Assembly (NCBI GenBank): GCA_004369045.1
Contig: ML213505.1
Location: 1-64,000, forward strand
Direction of reading: 5' to 3'
Length of the DNA: 64,000 bases
Origin: Heliocybe sulcata
Taxonomy: Eukaryota > Basidiomycota > Agaricomycetes > Gloeophyllales > Gloeophyllaceae
Below the pieces are notes generated by a model, which did no database searches, was not told the origin of the DNA, and saw nothing but the letters and a program-made list of their open reading frames with translations. Positions 33,711 through 48,500 of this stretch are shown piece after piece (the stretch's first letter is position 1; the number at the start of each line of letters is the position of its first letter). Position numbers and translations under genes: made by a program.

Positions 33711-36283
33711 CTAATTCCCGTTCACCAGACTCTTCATCTTGAGATCCAATTTACTCACCGCACACAACACCGCCTTTAGCCCACTCGCTGTGATATCCGT
33801 ATCCCTCGCCACTCCCCATGCCGTATTCCTCTTCTCCTCTTCCCCCCTCACATACGTCAGCTCAACATAACTCGCCGCAGTCACCTCCGATCCTTCCCCA
33901 ATCGAATGCTCCGAATACTCCCTGACAGCAAACGTCCCCTCAATGAGGTTATGCAGTGCCGCGAGCATCGCAGATAGCGGCCCATTGCCCTCGCCAGAGA
34001 TTGCGCGCGCCTTGCCGTCGATCACCAGCTCCCCATTGATCTGCCGCCTCGAGTCGCTCCCGTCGCCCAGATAAACCATCTTGAACGACTTCAGACTCGC
34101 ACGCGCCTGCTCCGCAGGCACATCGTATCCATACGTCTCCTGGAACAACTGGATCAGGGTGTCGTACGACACCTCCTTCTCCAACACATTATCGTCCTTG
34201 TCTTTCACAGACCGCTGCACGACCTCGAAGAACGACGCCTGCAGCCGCTTGGGCAGCTCCAGCTGCAACGAGTTGAGGATGACGGACGCGACGTCTGCCA
34301 AGCTCGACTGCTTATTGAAGCCGACGAGCAACTTGAGCTCGGGCAGGGGCCGGTCGCCGATGTAGCTGTTCGCTGCGCTGAGGACGGCGCGTAGACCAGA
34401 GCCTGCAATGTCCGAGTCAAGGCCGACACCCCACCAACCGGGGCCCCTGATCTCGCCGGACTGCACCACCTCGACGTAGGACGCCGCCTTGGCCTCCTTA
34501 CCTTCGCCCATCGTGTGCTCCGAGTATTCCCGGATGGACAGGTCGATATCCAGGTGCGTCCGGAGCCCATTCAGCAGCGCGGATAGAGGCCCATTCCCTT
34601 CGCCCTTGATTACCCTCAATACGCCATCCACCAATACCGTTCCATCGAACCTCCTCCTCTCATCCTGCACATCGCCCGTCTCCCCATCGGGCTCCACGCT
34701 CGGTTCCGAGCTGATCTCAAACGCCCTCAGCGTCAGCCGTCCCTGATAGCTCGGGCCTCCAAAGTAATATGTCCTCCTAAACGCCGTGACAATATCGTCC
34801 ACCATCATCTCCCTCGCCTCGCGATCCGCAGTATCCTGCACGACCTGGTAGAAGGCGACCTGCATCTTGCGCGGCAGGTCCAGCCCGAGATGTTGCTTGA
34901 CGAGGTACGCAATGCCGCCCTTGCCCGACTGCGAGTTGACGCGGATGACGGCCTCGTAGCTGCATCCCAGGTCCGCCGGATCGATAGGCAGGTAAGGCAT
35001 GTCCCAGTACTTGTTCTCGCCCTTGGCCTCGGCTTCGGCGTGCCTTGTCCTTTGCACTTCGAAGCCCTTCTTGATAGCATCCTGGTGCGAACCGGAGAAG
35101 GCAGTGAACACCAGCTCGCCGGCGTACGGGTGCCGCGGGTGGACAGGGAGGTCGTTGCACTGTGTCACGACCTCAATCACAGATTGGATGTCGGAGAAAT
35201 CGAGATTAGGTGGAATCCCTTGGGAGTAGAGGTTCAGGGCCAGGTTGACGAGGTCGACGTTGCCTGTGCGTTCGCCGTTGCCAAACAGGCAGCCCTCAAT
35301 GCGGTCTCCGCCAGCGAGAAGACCACATTCGGCAGCTGCGATACCCGTGCCACGATCATTGTGAGGGTGCAAGCTGACGATGATCTTTTCACGCTCCGAG
35401 ATATGGCGGCAGAAGTATTCGATCTGAACAGAGTCAGGAAAAGCCATGAAGGAGTATGTCCTAGCTTACCATGTCAGCGTAGAGGTTACATGGACCGATC
35501 TCGACAGTTGCAGGCAAGTTAAAGATGATCCTGGCTTCGCCGGGGCCAGCCTTGCCCCAGGCAGCTTTGACCGCTTCGCAGACCTCCAGCGCGAAATCAG
35601 GCTCTGTCTGCGTGAAGGTCTCGGGGCTATATTCGTACTTGAACACGGTGCCCGTGCGAGCGGTACATTCTTCCGTCAGCTGGCGGATGATTTTGGTGTG
35701 CTTGACAGCGAGAGCGATCGTCTCTTCCTTCGAGTTCCGGAAGACGACGTTACGGAATAAGGGTGACGTCGCGTTGTACATATGAATAATGGCGTGCTTG
35801 GTACCCGCTACGGAATCGATGGTGCGCTTGATGAGATCCTCCCTCGCAGGAGTGAGGACCTGAGCTCGATTTTCGTTCAACACACTGATCCCCGCGTAGA
35901 GAGCTCACAACTAACCTGCAGCCACACGTCGTCGGGCACCATCTGCTTCTCGATGAGCATCCGGACGAAGTTGAAGTCGGTATCACTAGCAGCGGGGTAT
36001 GCGACCTCGATCTCCTTCAATCCGCACTTGACGAGCTGCTGGAAGAAGAGGGTCTTTTGTTCGATGGTCATGGGGTTTGCCAGGGCCTGGTTGCCGTCGC
36101 GCAGGTCGGTAGAGAGCCATATTGGCGCACTCGTCGTGCGCTTGGAGGGCCACTGGCGGTCCTGGATGTTGATCGGGGTGTACGACTTGTACTTTTTGGA
36201 GGGTTCCGCGCTGCAAAGTAGATCATTGGCATCAGTGAATAGGTGGCATATCCCAGATGAAGTCGCACTCACAGCATGGGCAT
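33711..36283 (-). CDS. LEU4: 2-isopropylmalate synthase with duplicated C-terminal regulatory half
   Basis: Four exons (36283-36273, 36210-35916, 35859-35470, 35423-33711) join in phase to 802 residues. Exon 1 is only 11 nt (MPM plus CT). The catalytic TIM barrel shows DLRDGNQAL near the start, [37 protein letters not shown] and [14 protein letters not shown], with the metal-binding His pair. It condenses acetyl-CoA with 2-oxoisovalerate, the first step of leucine synthesis. The C-terminal half occurs twice: about residues 395-588 and 602-802 both run LP-K/R-(M/L)Q-(A/S)F-(Y/F)-VVQ, then [23 protein letters not shown] and SGL-AVL. Yeast Leu4 has one such unit and about 620 residues. Confidence 0.93.
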
Positions 36284-36372
36284 GGTGGTTGTAAATGGAA
36301 GGAAACTAGAGCTACAGAGGGTAATACAAGAGAAAGTGCAAGGGTAATATGCAGGAGGATATAAAGCTGGAA

Positions 36373-36378
36373 TGACTC
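36373..36378. promoter_or_regulatory. TGACTC (Gcn4/CpcA-type) site in the LEU4-GUS1 divergent promoter
   Basis: TGACTC is the core of the site bound by the general amino-acid control activator in other fungi. It lies 90 bp before LEU4 and about 150 bp before the glutamyl-tRNA synthetase start, so one site could serve both amino-acid genes. Confidence 0.4.
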
Positions 36379-36526
36379 GACCAGCCGAGAACGAAGTGCA
36401 AAGCCGAAAAATTGGGGATTTCGAATGGGCGCTTATTATCCACGCGATTATCAGTGCATCTAATCGCTCGAGTCAAAGTCGCGTCTCAACATATTAAATA
36501 ATTAATCTTTGTCCTTTACTGCAACC

Positions 36527-39257
36527 ATGGCGGGCACTCTGACGCTGTCCACGAAGCTCTCGCCGTTTCCCTACGCTGCGTCGGCAGTAGCGACGTACAC
36601 AACGCAGGCGGAGGTTGCTTTTGACGATGCTGCGACCGAGGCCGTATTGGACTTCAATGGATCGAAGGTTACATCCGAAGACGCCATTGTACAAGCACTC
36701 GCCAAGGCGGGAGGGCTAGCGGATGACAGTGCGAAGGTACGTTAGCCTGTGCTTCGTATCTTGCAAGACAAGTGATATCTCCCGTAGAGTCAAGCTTTCT
36801 TCACTATCGCCAAAAAGATCCCAACGATCGCTGCCGTGCCTGAGCTCCTCACTGCTCTGGACTCGCTAGACGACCACCTGGCATTCCGCACGTTCTTGGT
36901 CGGACATGACATAACAGCAGCGGATTTTATGCTGTGGGGAGCGATCAAAGGTACGCACCTGTCTCTCTATTTGCCCGGGAAACCTACACTCACCAATCAA
37001 AACAGCCTCCATGAAAACAGTCGGCCTTTTGAAGCACAACAAGCACGTTCACCTTTCGCGCTTCCTTGCCCACATTGAATCTCTCCCTACTACGCAAGCC
37101 GCACTATCCCTCCTTACAGCTGAGAAGGCATCCGGCAGGCGCTCCAACAAGGTCGCCGCCTCCTTCGCACTGGGCCTTCAAAATGCTGTCGATGGCCAGG
37201 TCGTGACCAGGTTTCCGCCCGAGCCAAGCGGGTACCTACACATTGGGCACGCCAAGGCGGCACTATTGAACCAGTACTTTGCGAAGATGTACCATGGGAA
37301 GATGCTAATCAGGTTTGACGATACGAATCCTACGAAGGAAAGGGTAAGCCTGTCCGAGTTGGTTCATCGTAGTTTAATATGCTGAATGGGAGTCTAGTCG
37401 GAATTCGAGGAGACTATCCTCGAGGATCTGGCTCTACTCGATATTCATGGCGATGCTCTCGGCCACACCTCCGACTACTTCGACCAGCTGTACGAGCTGT
37501 GCATCAAAATGATCGAGACTGGCAAGGCGTACGCTGATGACACCGTGCAGGAGCAGGTTCGTTATTTTCTCCTCATTGCGACCCACTCTTATGTCATCCG
37601 GAAATCGTAGATGCGTGCAGAGCGTATGGACGGTATTGCCTCGAAACACCGCGACGACTCTGTCGAGGACAATCTGAAGCACTTTGCCGAGATGAAGGCG
37701 GGCACGGAGGAAGGTCTGCGGTGGTGCATCCGTGCCAAGCTTAGCGTGGACAACCCGAACAAGGCTCTCCGCGACCCTGTTATCTACCGCTGTAACGTCC
37801 TTCCGCACCATCGCACTGGGTAAGCTCCTGTTATCCCACCTCTATCAGAATGCCTATCAATCATGTGATCCAGTGACAAGTGGAAAATCTACCCGACCTA
37901 TGACTTCGCCTGCCCGGTCGTGGACTCGCTCGAGGGCGTCACACATGCGCTCAGGACGAACGAGTACCGTGATCGTAATCCGCAGTATTTCTGGATGATC
38001 AAGGCGCTCGATCTCCGGCCCGTGCATATCTGGGACTTCAGCCGGTTGAACTTTGTGTACACGCTCTTGTCCAAGAGGAAGTTACATTGGTTTGTGGATA
38101 ACGGCCTCGTCAAGGGATGGGACGATCCGCGGTTCCCTACTGTGCGTGGTAAGTGACTTGGACGTTTGGGTACTGTGACGTGGCCGGTTGATGTGTTGTG
38201 ACGATAGGTATTCGGCGTAGAGGTATGACGGTGGAGGCTCTCCGACAGTTCATGCTTCTGGTGGGCCCGTCGCAGGCGATCGTCTCCCTAGAGTGGGACT
38301 CCATTTGGGCAATCAACAAAAAGGTCATTGACCCTGTGGCCCCGAGGTTTTGGGCTGTTGCTAAGGATAAGATGTTGATGCTTTTCTCTTGAAATGGAGC
38401 GTACATATCTGACATGGGGCCCAGGGTACCTGTGACTATCAAAGGCGGTCCTGAACCGCCTGAGGTCAAGTCTGTTCCGAAACATAAGAAGAACCCGGAG
38501 GTTGGGGAGAAGCAGACGATATACACGTCTCATATCCTCATTGAGCAGGAGGATGCGCTTTCCTTCGCTGAGAACGAGGAGGTGTGTCGGTTGCTGGGTC
38601 CGTTTTGAAGTCATGCTAAGCTCAGGCGACTAGATCACATTGATGGATTGGGGTAACGCCATTGTCCGCTCAAAGACCGTTGACTCCTTAGGAGTCATCA
38701 CTGCGATCGAGATGGAGCTGCACCTCGCGGGCGACTTCCGCAAGACATCAAAAAAGATTCACTGGCTCCCGCAGCCGTCCAGCGCGCCCCAAGGCAAGCC
38801 AGCCGTAACGTCAGTCACACTGCTCGACTACGACTACCTCATCACTAAGAAGAAGCTCGAGGAGAACGACGAGCTGAAGGACTTCGTCACACCCGTGACG
38901 GAGTTTAAGGAGGAGGCGCTCGCGGATGCGAATGTCCTCACCTTGAGCAAGGGCGATATCATCCAGTTCGAGCGAAAGGGGTACTTTATCGTGGACCGGG
39001 TGGCGGAGGATGCGAACGGGGAGAGGACGATGGACTTCATCAGGATTCCGGACGGGAAGGCGGCGAACCTGGCGAGTAAAGCGGGGGCTGCTGTGCCGAA
39101 AGCTGGTGAGAAGAATTCTGCCGCAAGTCTGAGGATGGGGATTGATACACCTGTGGATACGAAGATGTATAAGATGCAGAAGGTGTATGGGGAGGATGAT
39201 GTGATACCGAAGGCGGAGACGAAGATGTATTCAGTAAAGAATATTTACAGCTCATAG
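36527..39257 (+). CDS. GUS1: Glutamyl-tRNA synthetase, cytosolic
   Basis: Nine exons (36527-36736, 36788-36950, 37006-37343, 37398-37556, 37611-37819, 37874-38148, 38208-38373, 38425-38581, 38634-39257) join in phase to 766 residues. The N-terminal 190 residues resemble a GST-like Arc1/complex-binding domain ([20 protein letters not shown]). The catalytic core starts [23 protein letters not shown] (HIGH motif), then [12 protein letters not shown], and has the KLSKR-type loop as [23 protein letters not shown] and the C-terminal beta barrel ([24 protein letters not shown]) follow. It charges tRNA-Glu with glutamate in the cytosol. The intron at 38374-38424 uses a weak GTTGAT donor, but phase and protein continuity support it. 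Confidence 0.96.
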
Positions 39258-39517
39258 GAGGCATTGTATCTCCAGCCAATACTACATAGGCTGGATCTTC
39301 ATTTCCTGCAATTGTTGGTGACTTCTCCTTGGCACTCAAGTTAATCGGCTCGTAGGTGTTAACTTACCCCAGAGCCTCGATATGAGTGGCTGCGATGGCT
39401 TCGAAACGTACTGCCACCGGCCAGGAAACGCGGGAGACGCCCGAGGCTGCCCTTGCACCACAACTCTTTGACCTGCTTTCACCTCCACGGCATCCCGACC
39501 GCTGGGCTTAGCCTAGA

Positions 39518-42422
39518 ATGCGTCTGCCGCTTCCGCTCGTTCTTCTCTTGCTGCTGCCGCCATGCGCGCTCTCCTCTGGAATGGCAAAACGCTCGTACTC
39601 CACGCACGACTACTACGTCCTGGAGCACCGGCCCCTCGGTCATGCATCGCTGGACGAATGCGTGAGCAGGCTTGGACTAGAGGTCATTGAACAGGTCGGG
39701 GAGCTGGATAACCATTGGCTTGTAAGACGTAGGAAGGCTGCTCGGGATGTGTCTGCGAGGACGACAGCGGACCCGGTAGTGGAGTTGCTGCAGAGTCTTC
39801 GACAGCAAGTGCAGAGAGGAAGCACCCATGCTCGATCCGAGGACTTGGCCGTTGCCTGGAGGGTATCCTCGTCGATAAAGTACCTGGAGCCTCAGGCACC
39901 ACGACAGAGGGTAAAGCGCGCACCACCACCAGTCCGCCCCGGAGACGGGGATGTAAAGTCGAATGCCCGCGAAGTCGCCTCCCGCCTGGGTATCCAGGAC
40001 CCTACGTTCACGAAACAGTGGCATCTTGTCAATGATGAGAACCCCGAGCATATGATGAACGTGTCAGGACTCTGGGAGGAGGGTATTACCGGCTCGGGCG
40101 TAATATCAGCCCTGGTAGATGATGGGTTGGACTACAACAGCGACGACCTCGCCGCGAACTTCGTACGTTCTTTCAATATCTGATTGAAGTGTCTAATTGC
40201 CACATAGTTCGCAGAAGGCTCGTACGACTTCAACGACCATGAGGATCTCCCTACACCCAAACTCTTCGACGACCATCACGGAACGCGATGCGCAGGCCAG
40301 ATAGGTGCAGTCAAGAACGATGTATGCGGAGTCGGCATTGCCTATGATTCTAAAGTCGCTGGCATCCGCATACTCTCCGGTCCCATCTCGGACGTGGACG
40401 AGGCTGCGTCACTCAACTATGGCTACCACAATACCTCCATATACAGCTGTAGCTGGGGTCCGGCTGACGACGGCAGATCCATGGAGGCACCCGGCTATTT
40501 GATTGAGAAGGCTGTACTCAACGGGATACAGAATGGCCGTGGAGGGAAGGGTTCCGTCTATGTCTTCGCGAGCGGAAACGGCGCTCAGCATGACGACCAG
40601 TGCAATTTTGACGGTTATACGAACAGTATCTATTCGATAACCGTGGCTGCCGTTGATTTCAAGGGACTGCATCCGTATTATTCAGAGGCTTGCGCCGCGA
40701 ATATGGTCGTAGCGTACAGTTCAGGCAGTGGTAACAACATCGTGAGCTGTTCTCATCCTTTCTCTCAGTGCTCGCGAGTTGACACATGTAAGCTAGGTTA
40801 CAACTGATGTCGGCAAGAATAAGTGCGCTACTACCCATGGAGGTACATCGGCTGCCGCCCCCAACGCCGTTGGCGTGTTCGCGCTTGCTTTGTCTGTCCG
40901 GTCAGTTTCTGCTTCGTCTATGGATGGATCCATTCGTTGACTTTCCTTCACAGACCCGAACTAACATGGCGTGACCTGCAACATCTTTGTGTCAAAACGG
41001 CGGAGATGATCAACCCCGAGGACCCCGACTGGGAGACCACCGCTGCCGGACGACCATTCAGTTACAAATATGGGTTCGGACGCCTCGATGGATACTCGTA
41101 CGTCAAGGCCGCGCAAGCTTGGGAGCCCATAAAGCCCCAAGCCTGGCTCGAGATACAGCCCGTCCAGATCGAGAATGGCACTATGGACATACTCGGGACG
41201 ATGTCCGGCGGTGCGCCCATCACTACGGACGGCGTAAAGAACATTATCACTATCACGCAGGACATGCTGGCGCAGAATAATCTCGAGAAGCTTGAGCATA
41301 TAACGATCCGGGTGTGGATTTCACATACGCGGAGAGGTGATGTCGAGGTGGAGCTGGTTAGTCCTAATGGGATCAAGAGTGTGCTGGCTGCGAGGCGGAG
41401 GTATGATGCTACAAACACCGGGTTCCCTGGGTGGAGGTTCATGACCGTGAAACATTGGTATGTCACACAACTGTTTTCTTTCTGAATGATGTTACTCAGG
41501 TGACTGTAGGGATGAGAATCCGGTTGGTGACTGGACCATACGAGTCAATGACCAAGGCTCAGAGGGCGAGTTCGGCAATTTCCTAGGCTGGACTATGACG
41601 CTCTGGGGTTCCACCATTGATGCGTCCAAGGCGAAACTGTACGAAGTTCCGGTGGTTGAAAACTTGTTACCTCCACCTCATGAGGACGCCGTCACAACGA
41701 CTACTACTCCGGTGGTGGCCACTGCGACTACTAAGTCGTATGCCAAACCCACGTCGCACCTTCCTACTGATCATGGCAGCGTCGAAGGAGAGGCCACCAA
41801 ACCCGCCTTCACCAACAAGCCTGGGGGCGCGACGCCCACTGCTCAAGACGATGCTGCTGAGGCAACTGAGACCATCCCCAGTGAGAGCATCACACCGACA
41901 CCGGATGAAGGCTGGTTTCCCGACATGGACAACCTGGTCTCCAACCAGAAATGGTTCTTCGGTGCCGTTGGCGCCGTCGCCGTGTTTGGCCTATCCGCTG
42001 GCATATTCTTCTGGAGGCGCGCTGTGAATCGCAGGCGCCGTGCTCAGTACAGCACCCTATCCATGGGAGATGATGTACCCATGAGTTCGGTCGCACGAGA
42101 TCGTGGCGTGTCCGGCCAGGGAACGAAGGAGCTCTATGATGCATTCGGAGAGGTCTCGGATGATGATGATGTCGACGAGGAGACGGGTCTGACAGGTGGT
42201 CGACCGCAAGATCGGTCACCTGGTGGGCTGGGATTCCATTCCGGCTTTCTGGACGACGATGACCCGCAGTCAGCCAGGGCCACACAGACATCTTACAGGG
42301 ACGAGCCAGAGGATAATGATCGCCTGCGATCCCATTCAACATCGTCTTCGCGGGTGGAGAGTCCAAGTAGTAGTGGAACCGGCGACGGCAGTTGGGAGCA
42401 TGCATCGCAGCAGTTGCGATAG
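39518..42422 (+). CDS. KEX2: Kexin, KEX2-type subtilisin-like proprotein convertase
   Basis: Five exons (39518-40162, 40208-40741, 40797-40900, 40954-41457, 41510-42422) join in phase to 899 residues. It has a signal peptide (LPLPLVLLLLLPPCALSSG), a propeptide ending in the self-cleavage site RVKR, and the S8 triad: Asp in ALVDDGLDYNSDD, His in DDHHGTRCAG and Ser in THGGTSAAAPNAVG. VFASGNG holds the oxyanion Asn. A P/homo-B domain (ITIRVWISHTRRGDVEVELVSPNG, then GSEGEFGNFLGWTMTLWG) follows, then a Ser/Thr-rich stalk, one membrane helix (WFFGAVGAVAVFGLSAGIFFW) and an acidic cytosolic tail. It cuts proproteins after Lys-Arg in the late Golgi. Confidence 0.97.
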
Positions 42423-42568
42423 CTGACATTCGTTATGGGACTGTTCTACTGTACTTCGCAGGATTTTGGAGGGCTTGATTTAATATAAACTATGCGCTAC
42501 AACAAGACATGACACCAGACAGGGATAACAGATATGCATGATAATCAAGACATAAGAAACCGACACAG

Positions 42569-45391
<2,823 letters not shown>

Positions 45392-45422
45392 GGTGGCGGT
45401 GGGAGAGGTGGTAGAAGGAGAG

Positions 45423-45439
45423 ACGCGTCGTTTACGCGT
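45423..45439. promoter_or_regulatory. Pair of MCB boxes in the MCM7-DNMT divergent promoter
   Basis: ACGCGT at 45423-45428 and 45434-45439, 32-48 bp before the MCM7 ATG and 69-85 bp before the methyltransferase ATG. The whole space between the two start codons is 116 bp, so both genes very probably use these sites. Confidence 0.55.
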
Positions 45440-45507
45440 CTGTCACGGACTGGAGTCACACCAACACTTCCGCGTCTCGCGTTCAGTCCGTCCTCATCGC
45501 CGAACGG

Positions 45508-48500
45508 ATGGCGTCCGACTCGAAGACCCGGAGGAGAAGAACAGAGCCGTCGGACGATGGCTATTCCGAGATCGCTCCCTCAGCCCGCAAAAAGGCGAAA
45601 GGAAGTACCCGAGTCCCTTCAAGTTTAAGAGATACGGCGACTGGCATGGAGCAAGAAGTAAGCTATTGATGGGCTGAAACATTACCACTAAGTTCTAGAC
45701 AATGACAGATGGCTGCAGTACAGCTTGGATGCTCATCAGCATCCCCTGCTGCACGTACGGGCCTTCCCTCGTCTGGACCTTCGAGTTCCGTCCGAAGGCT
45801 CTCTGAGCCTAATCTTTCTGACCCCACAAGTAACCTTTAATCAACATAGTCGTACTGCCCTTGTTTCTCACTCATATTCTGTAGGACAGCCTGCTTATGA
45901 AGTCAGGGAAGATGAGCTGGAGGAAGCCCCTGACCTCCAGCTCATCGGCGAGGTCACTCCTGATTCGCAAGAGGACTTCCCCGACATACCCGTGCGACTT
46001 CTCTCTGAGTTTTGCATCTATGAAGCAGACTCTGGACAGCTGGTTCACATTGAGAGACTATTGCTTCTCAATAAACAGACCTGTTGCACGCGGTATGGTG
46101 CCTCTGGCATTGTCCAGCCATATATCGAGGATGGCTTTGACGATGATGAAGACTCAGCGGAGCTGGAACTCGAAGAGCAGCATCTGAAGCTGTCTGATAT
46201 TATTGATTTCAATGTATATGATGTGAAGCACGGTATTCTGGATGAGTAAGTAATGCCAGTTTATCAGATTTGGTTATCATGGCTGAAGACATTGCATACA
46301 GCAAAGTCTATATCAGGACAGCCTATGCTTGGTATATTCTTGAGATCCCCTCAGACAAGTATAAGGCTTATTACACCGACTTCTATGTGAAGCACCACAT
46401 AGTGTGCTTAGTGGTATCTATAGCCTTGCTTGACCCGGAAACCACTCTCCAAGGGTTCCTTAAAGCACTCCACAGTGGGGATTTTGCAAAGTTTGATCCA
46501 CTCTACCATAGTATAGTTGGGAGACGACTATTATATGAAGACTGGCAGCTTGAAGATAATGTACATTTCCTTGATTCTCCTGTTATTAGTGAACTGACCT
46601 ATTACTATTTTCTTAGAGATCCTATCTCCTGAGCTCTCTCCTGGATCTGAGAGAAGATCATGGTCTCAAAATGAAGTTGTCCACTTCACCATTGTTCAGA
46701 TCTTGTACTGGGACAACTCCAGAGTCCTTGGTGTTGGACCCCTCACCTGCTGCTGGTAGCAAACACAAGCCTCAACTTCATCAGAATGATGAAAGGACTG
46801 TGGTCACTCCTGCTGTGCATCATATTGTCAAAGACCAATTTCTACAACCATTCAAAGTTGTTGGTCATTTCCTTGCACCAGAACCCATGCCACCAATCGA
46901 GCAAGAGCCATCCAAAGAGCATTATGGTAATCCAGAAGTGATTAGCTGGGTTAAGAGTGATTGTCAATCTGTCAGGATGGATGGAGTCACATATTCGGTA
47001 GAGTCCAAATCTGTTGAATTCCATCTGTACTGGGAACTGACATAGACTTAAAGGTGGATGATATTGTGGCTGTGATACCAGGTGGTGATGGTGATTCAGC
47101 TCGTGCCAGCCATGCACAAGCACCTTCTACGCACTCAAAGAATGTTCTGGTGAACGAGTTCTGGTATGTTATTTGTTGGTGCTTCTTATGCAGTGTTTCA
47201 ATATAGTACCACAGGTTTGCCCAGATTGTTTACTTCATTCCAAGCCAGAAACCTGGGCTCTTCCATGCCAGATGGATGGAGCATAGCTCTAAGACTGTGT
47301 TGGAAGAGCTGGAAAACCCAAGCATCCTTTTCTACTCATCATATGAATGCAAGGATCTCAAGCTGTCCTGTATCTATAGCAAAGTGCATGCTCACCACCT
47401 GAGACCAGGCCAAGATGAACCATTTCTTCAAGATAACTCTCAATTTTACTACAGGTAGGTGCCACATGTTTTTCATCTTGCAGTGGATACTGATAAATCT
47501 GGTAGTCATGTCTGGGACAGACACAAATCATCCTTCACATATCTATCACCCTTAAAGGTTGATCCCTCCAGTTGTGCCTCATGTGGAATGGAGTCCTTGA
47601 ACGATCAAGCTCCTGATCACCAGCAATTCCACAAGCAGGACTTTATATACTTGTTCCCAAGCACCACCACAGAAGATTCCGTGGAGCCTTACTTGATTGC
47701 TCAAATTACTGAGCTTAGGCAGTCAAATCTGATAATTCAACCATATAGCCGCTTCAATGATGTGCTTAGCCAGCTCTCCATTCAATCTGCCTTTCCTGAT
47801 GAGGTGAGTGCCTTTCTCTGGTAAGGCATCTTGTAACTAACATAGTGAGTCTACAGAGGCGATTAGTCTTGGCTGGAGAAATCATGCAGATACCCAGGTC
47901 CCAAGTAGCTGGTAGATGCTATGTCATCCATGCCGACCTGCTTGATTCTCAAGCCTTGGAAGAGGGCTGGTTGGCCAAGAATGACCACTTCCTGGTTGCC
48001 CATGCAGTGAAGTCTGGAGCACTGATGGACATACATCCAGATGATTTCCATGTTTGCCCCCAGTGTCATGAGGCTGAGCTTTTAGAAGTCAAGCAGTGCC
48101 AGTCATTGCTGTCAAGGAATCAGCCTCTACAAGCACTGGAACTCTTCAGTGGTAAGATAATGCATTGTTTTAGCACTAAACTGGCTAATCAATACAATGG
48201 CAGGGGCAGGAGGTCTGAGTGTAGGATTGAATTCTACTCCATATATTCAGACCAGATGGGCAGTTGAGCTGTCAGAAACTGCAGCTGCAACCTACCAGTA
48301 AGTCCCAGTAATCTTGTGTGGTGATTGATATTGAATCCAATATGTAGGGAAAATCATCCAGAGACTGCAGTATATTGTACAAGCACCAATCAGTTGCTTG
48401 AAGCTACAATTGTAGCTCATGAAAGGAACAAGGATGCAATTTTTCCTTCTCTCCATGGTGAAGAGAGGATGCCTAGGCCCTCAGAAGTAGACTTTATTTA

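Noticed and set aside
34890-35522. 210-codon plus-strand frame opposite LEU4
   Set aside because: Antisense shadow of the highly conserved isopropylmalate synthase exon.
46600-46640. Apparent stop (TGA at 46630) suggesting the DNA methyltransferase is a pseudogene
   Set aside because: A standard 56-nt intron (46561-46616) with a branch-like CTGAC and pyrimidine tract removes it and keeps the frame. All 21 exons then join in phase.
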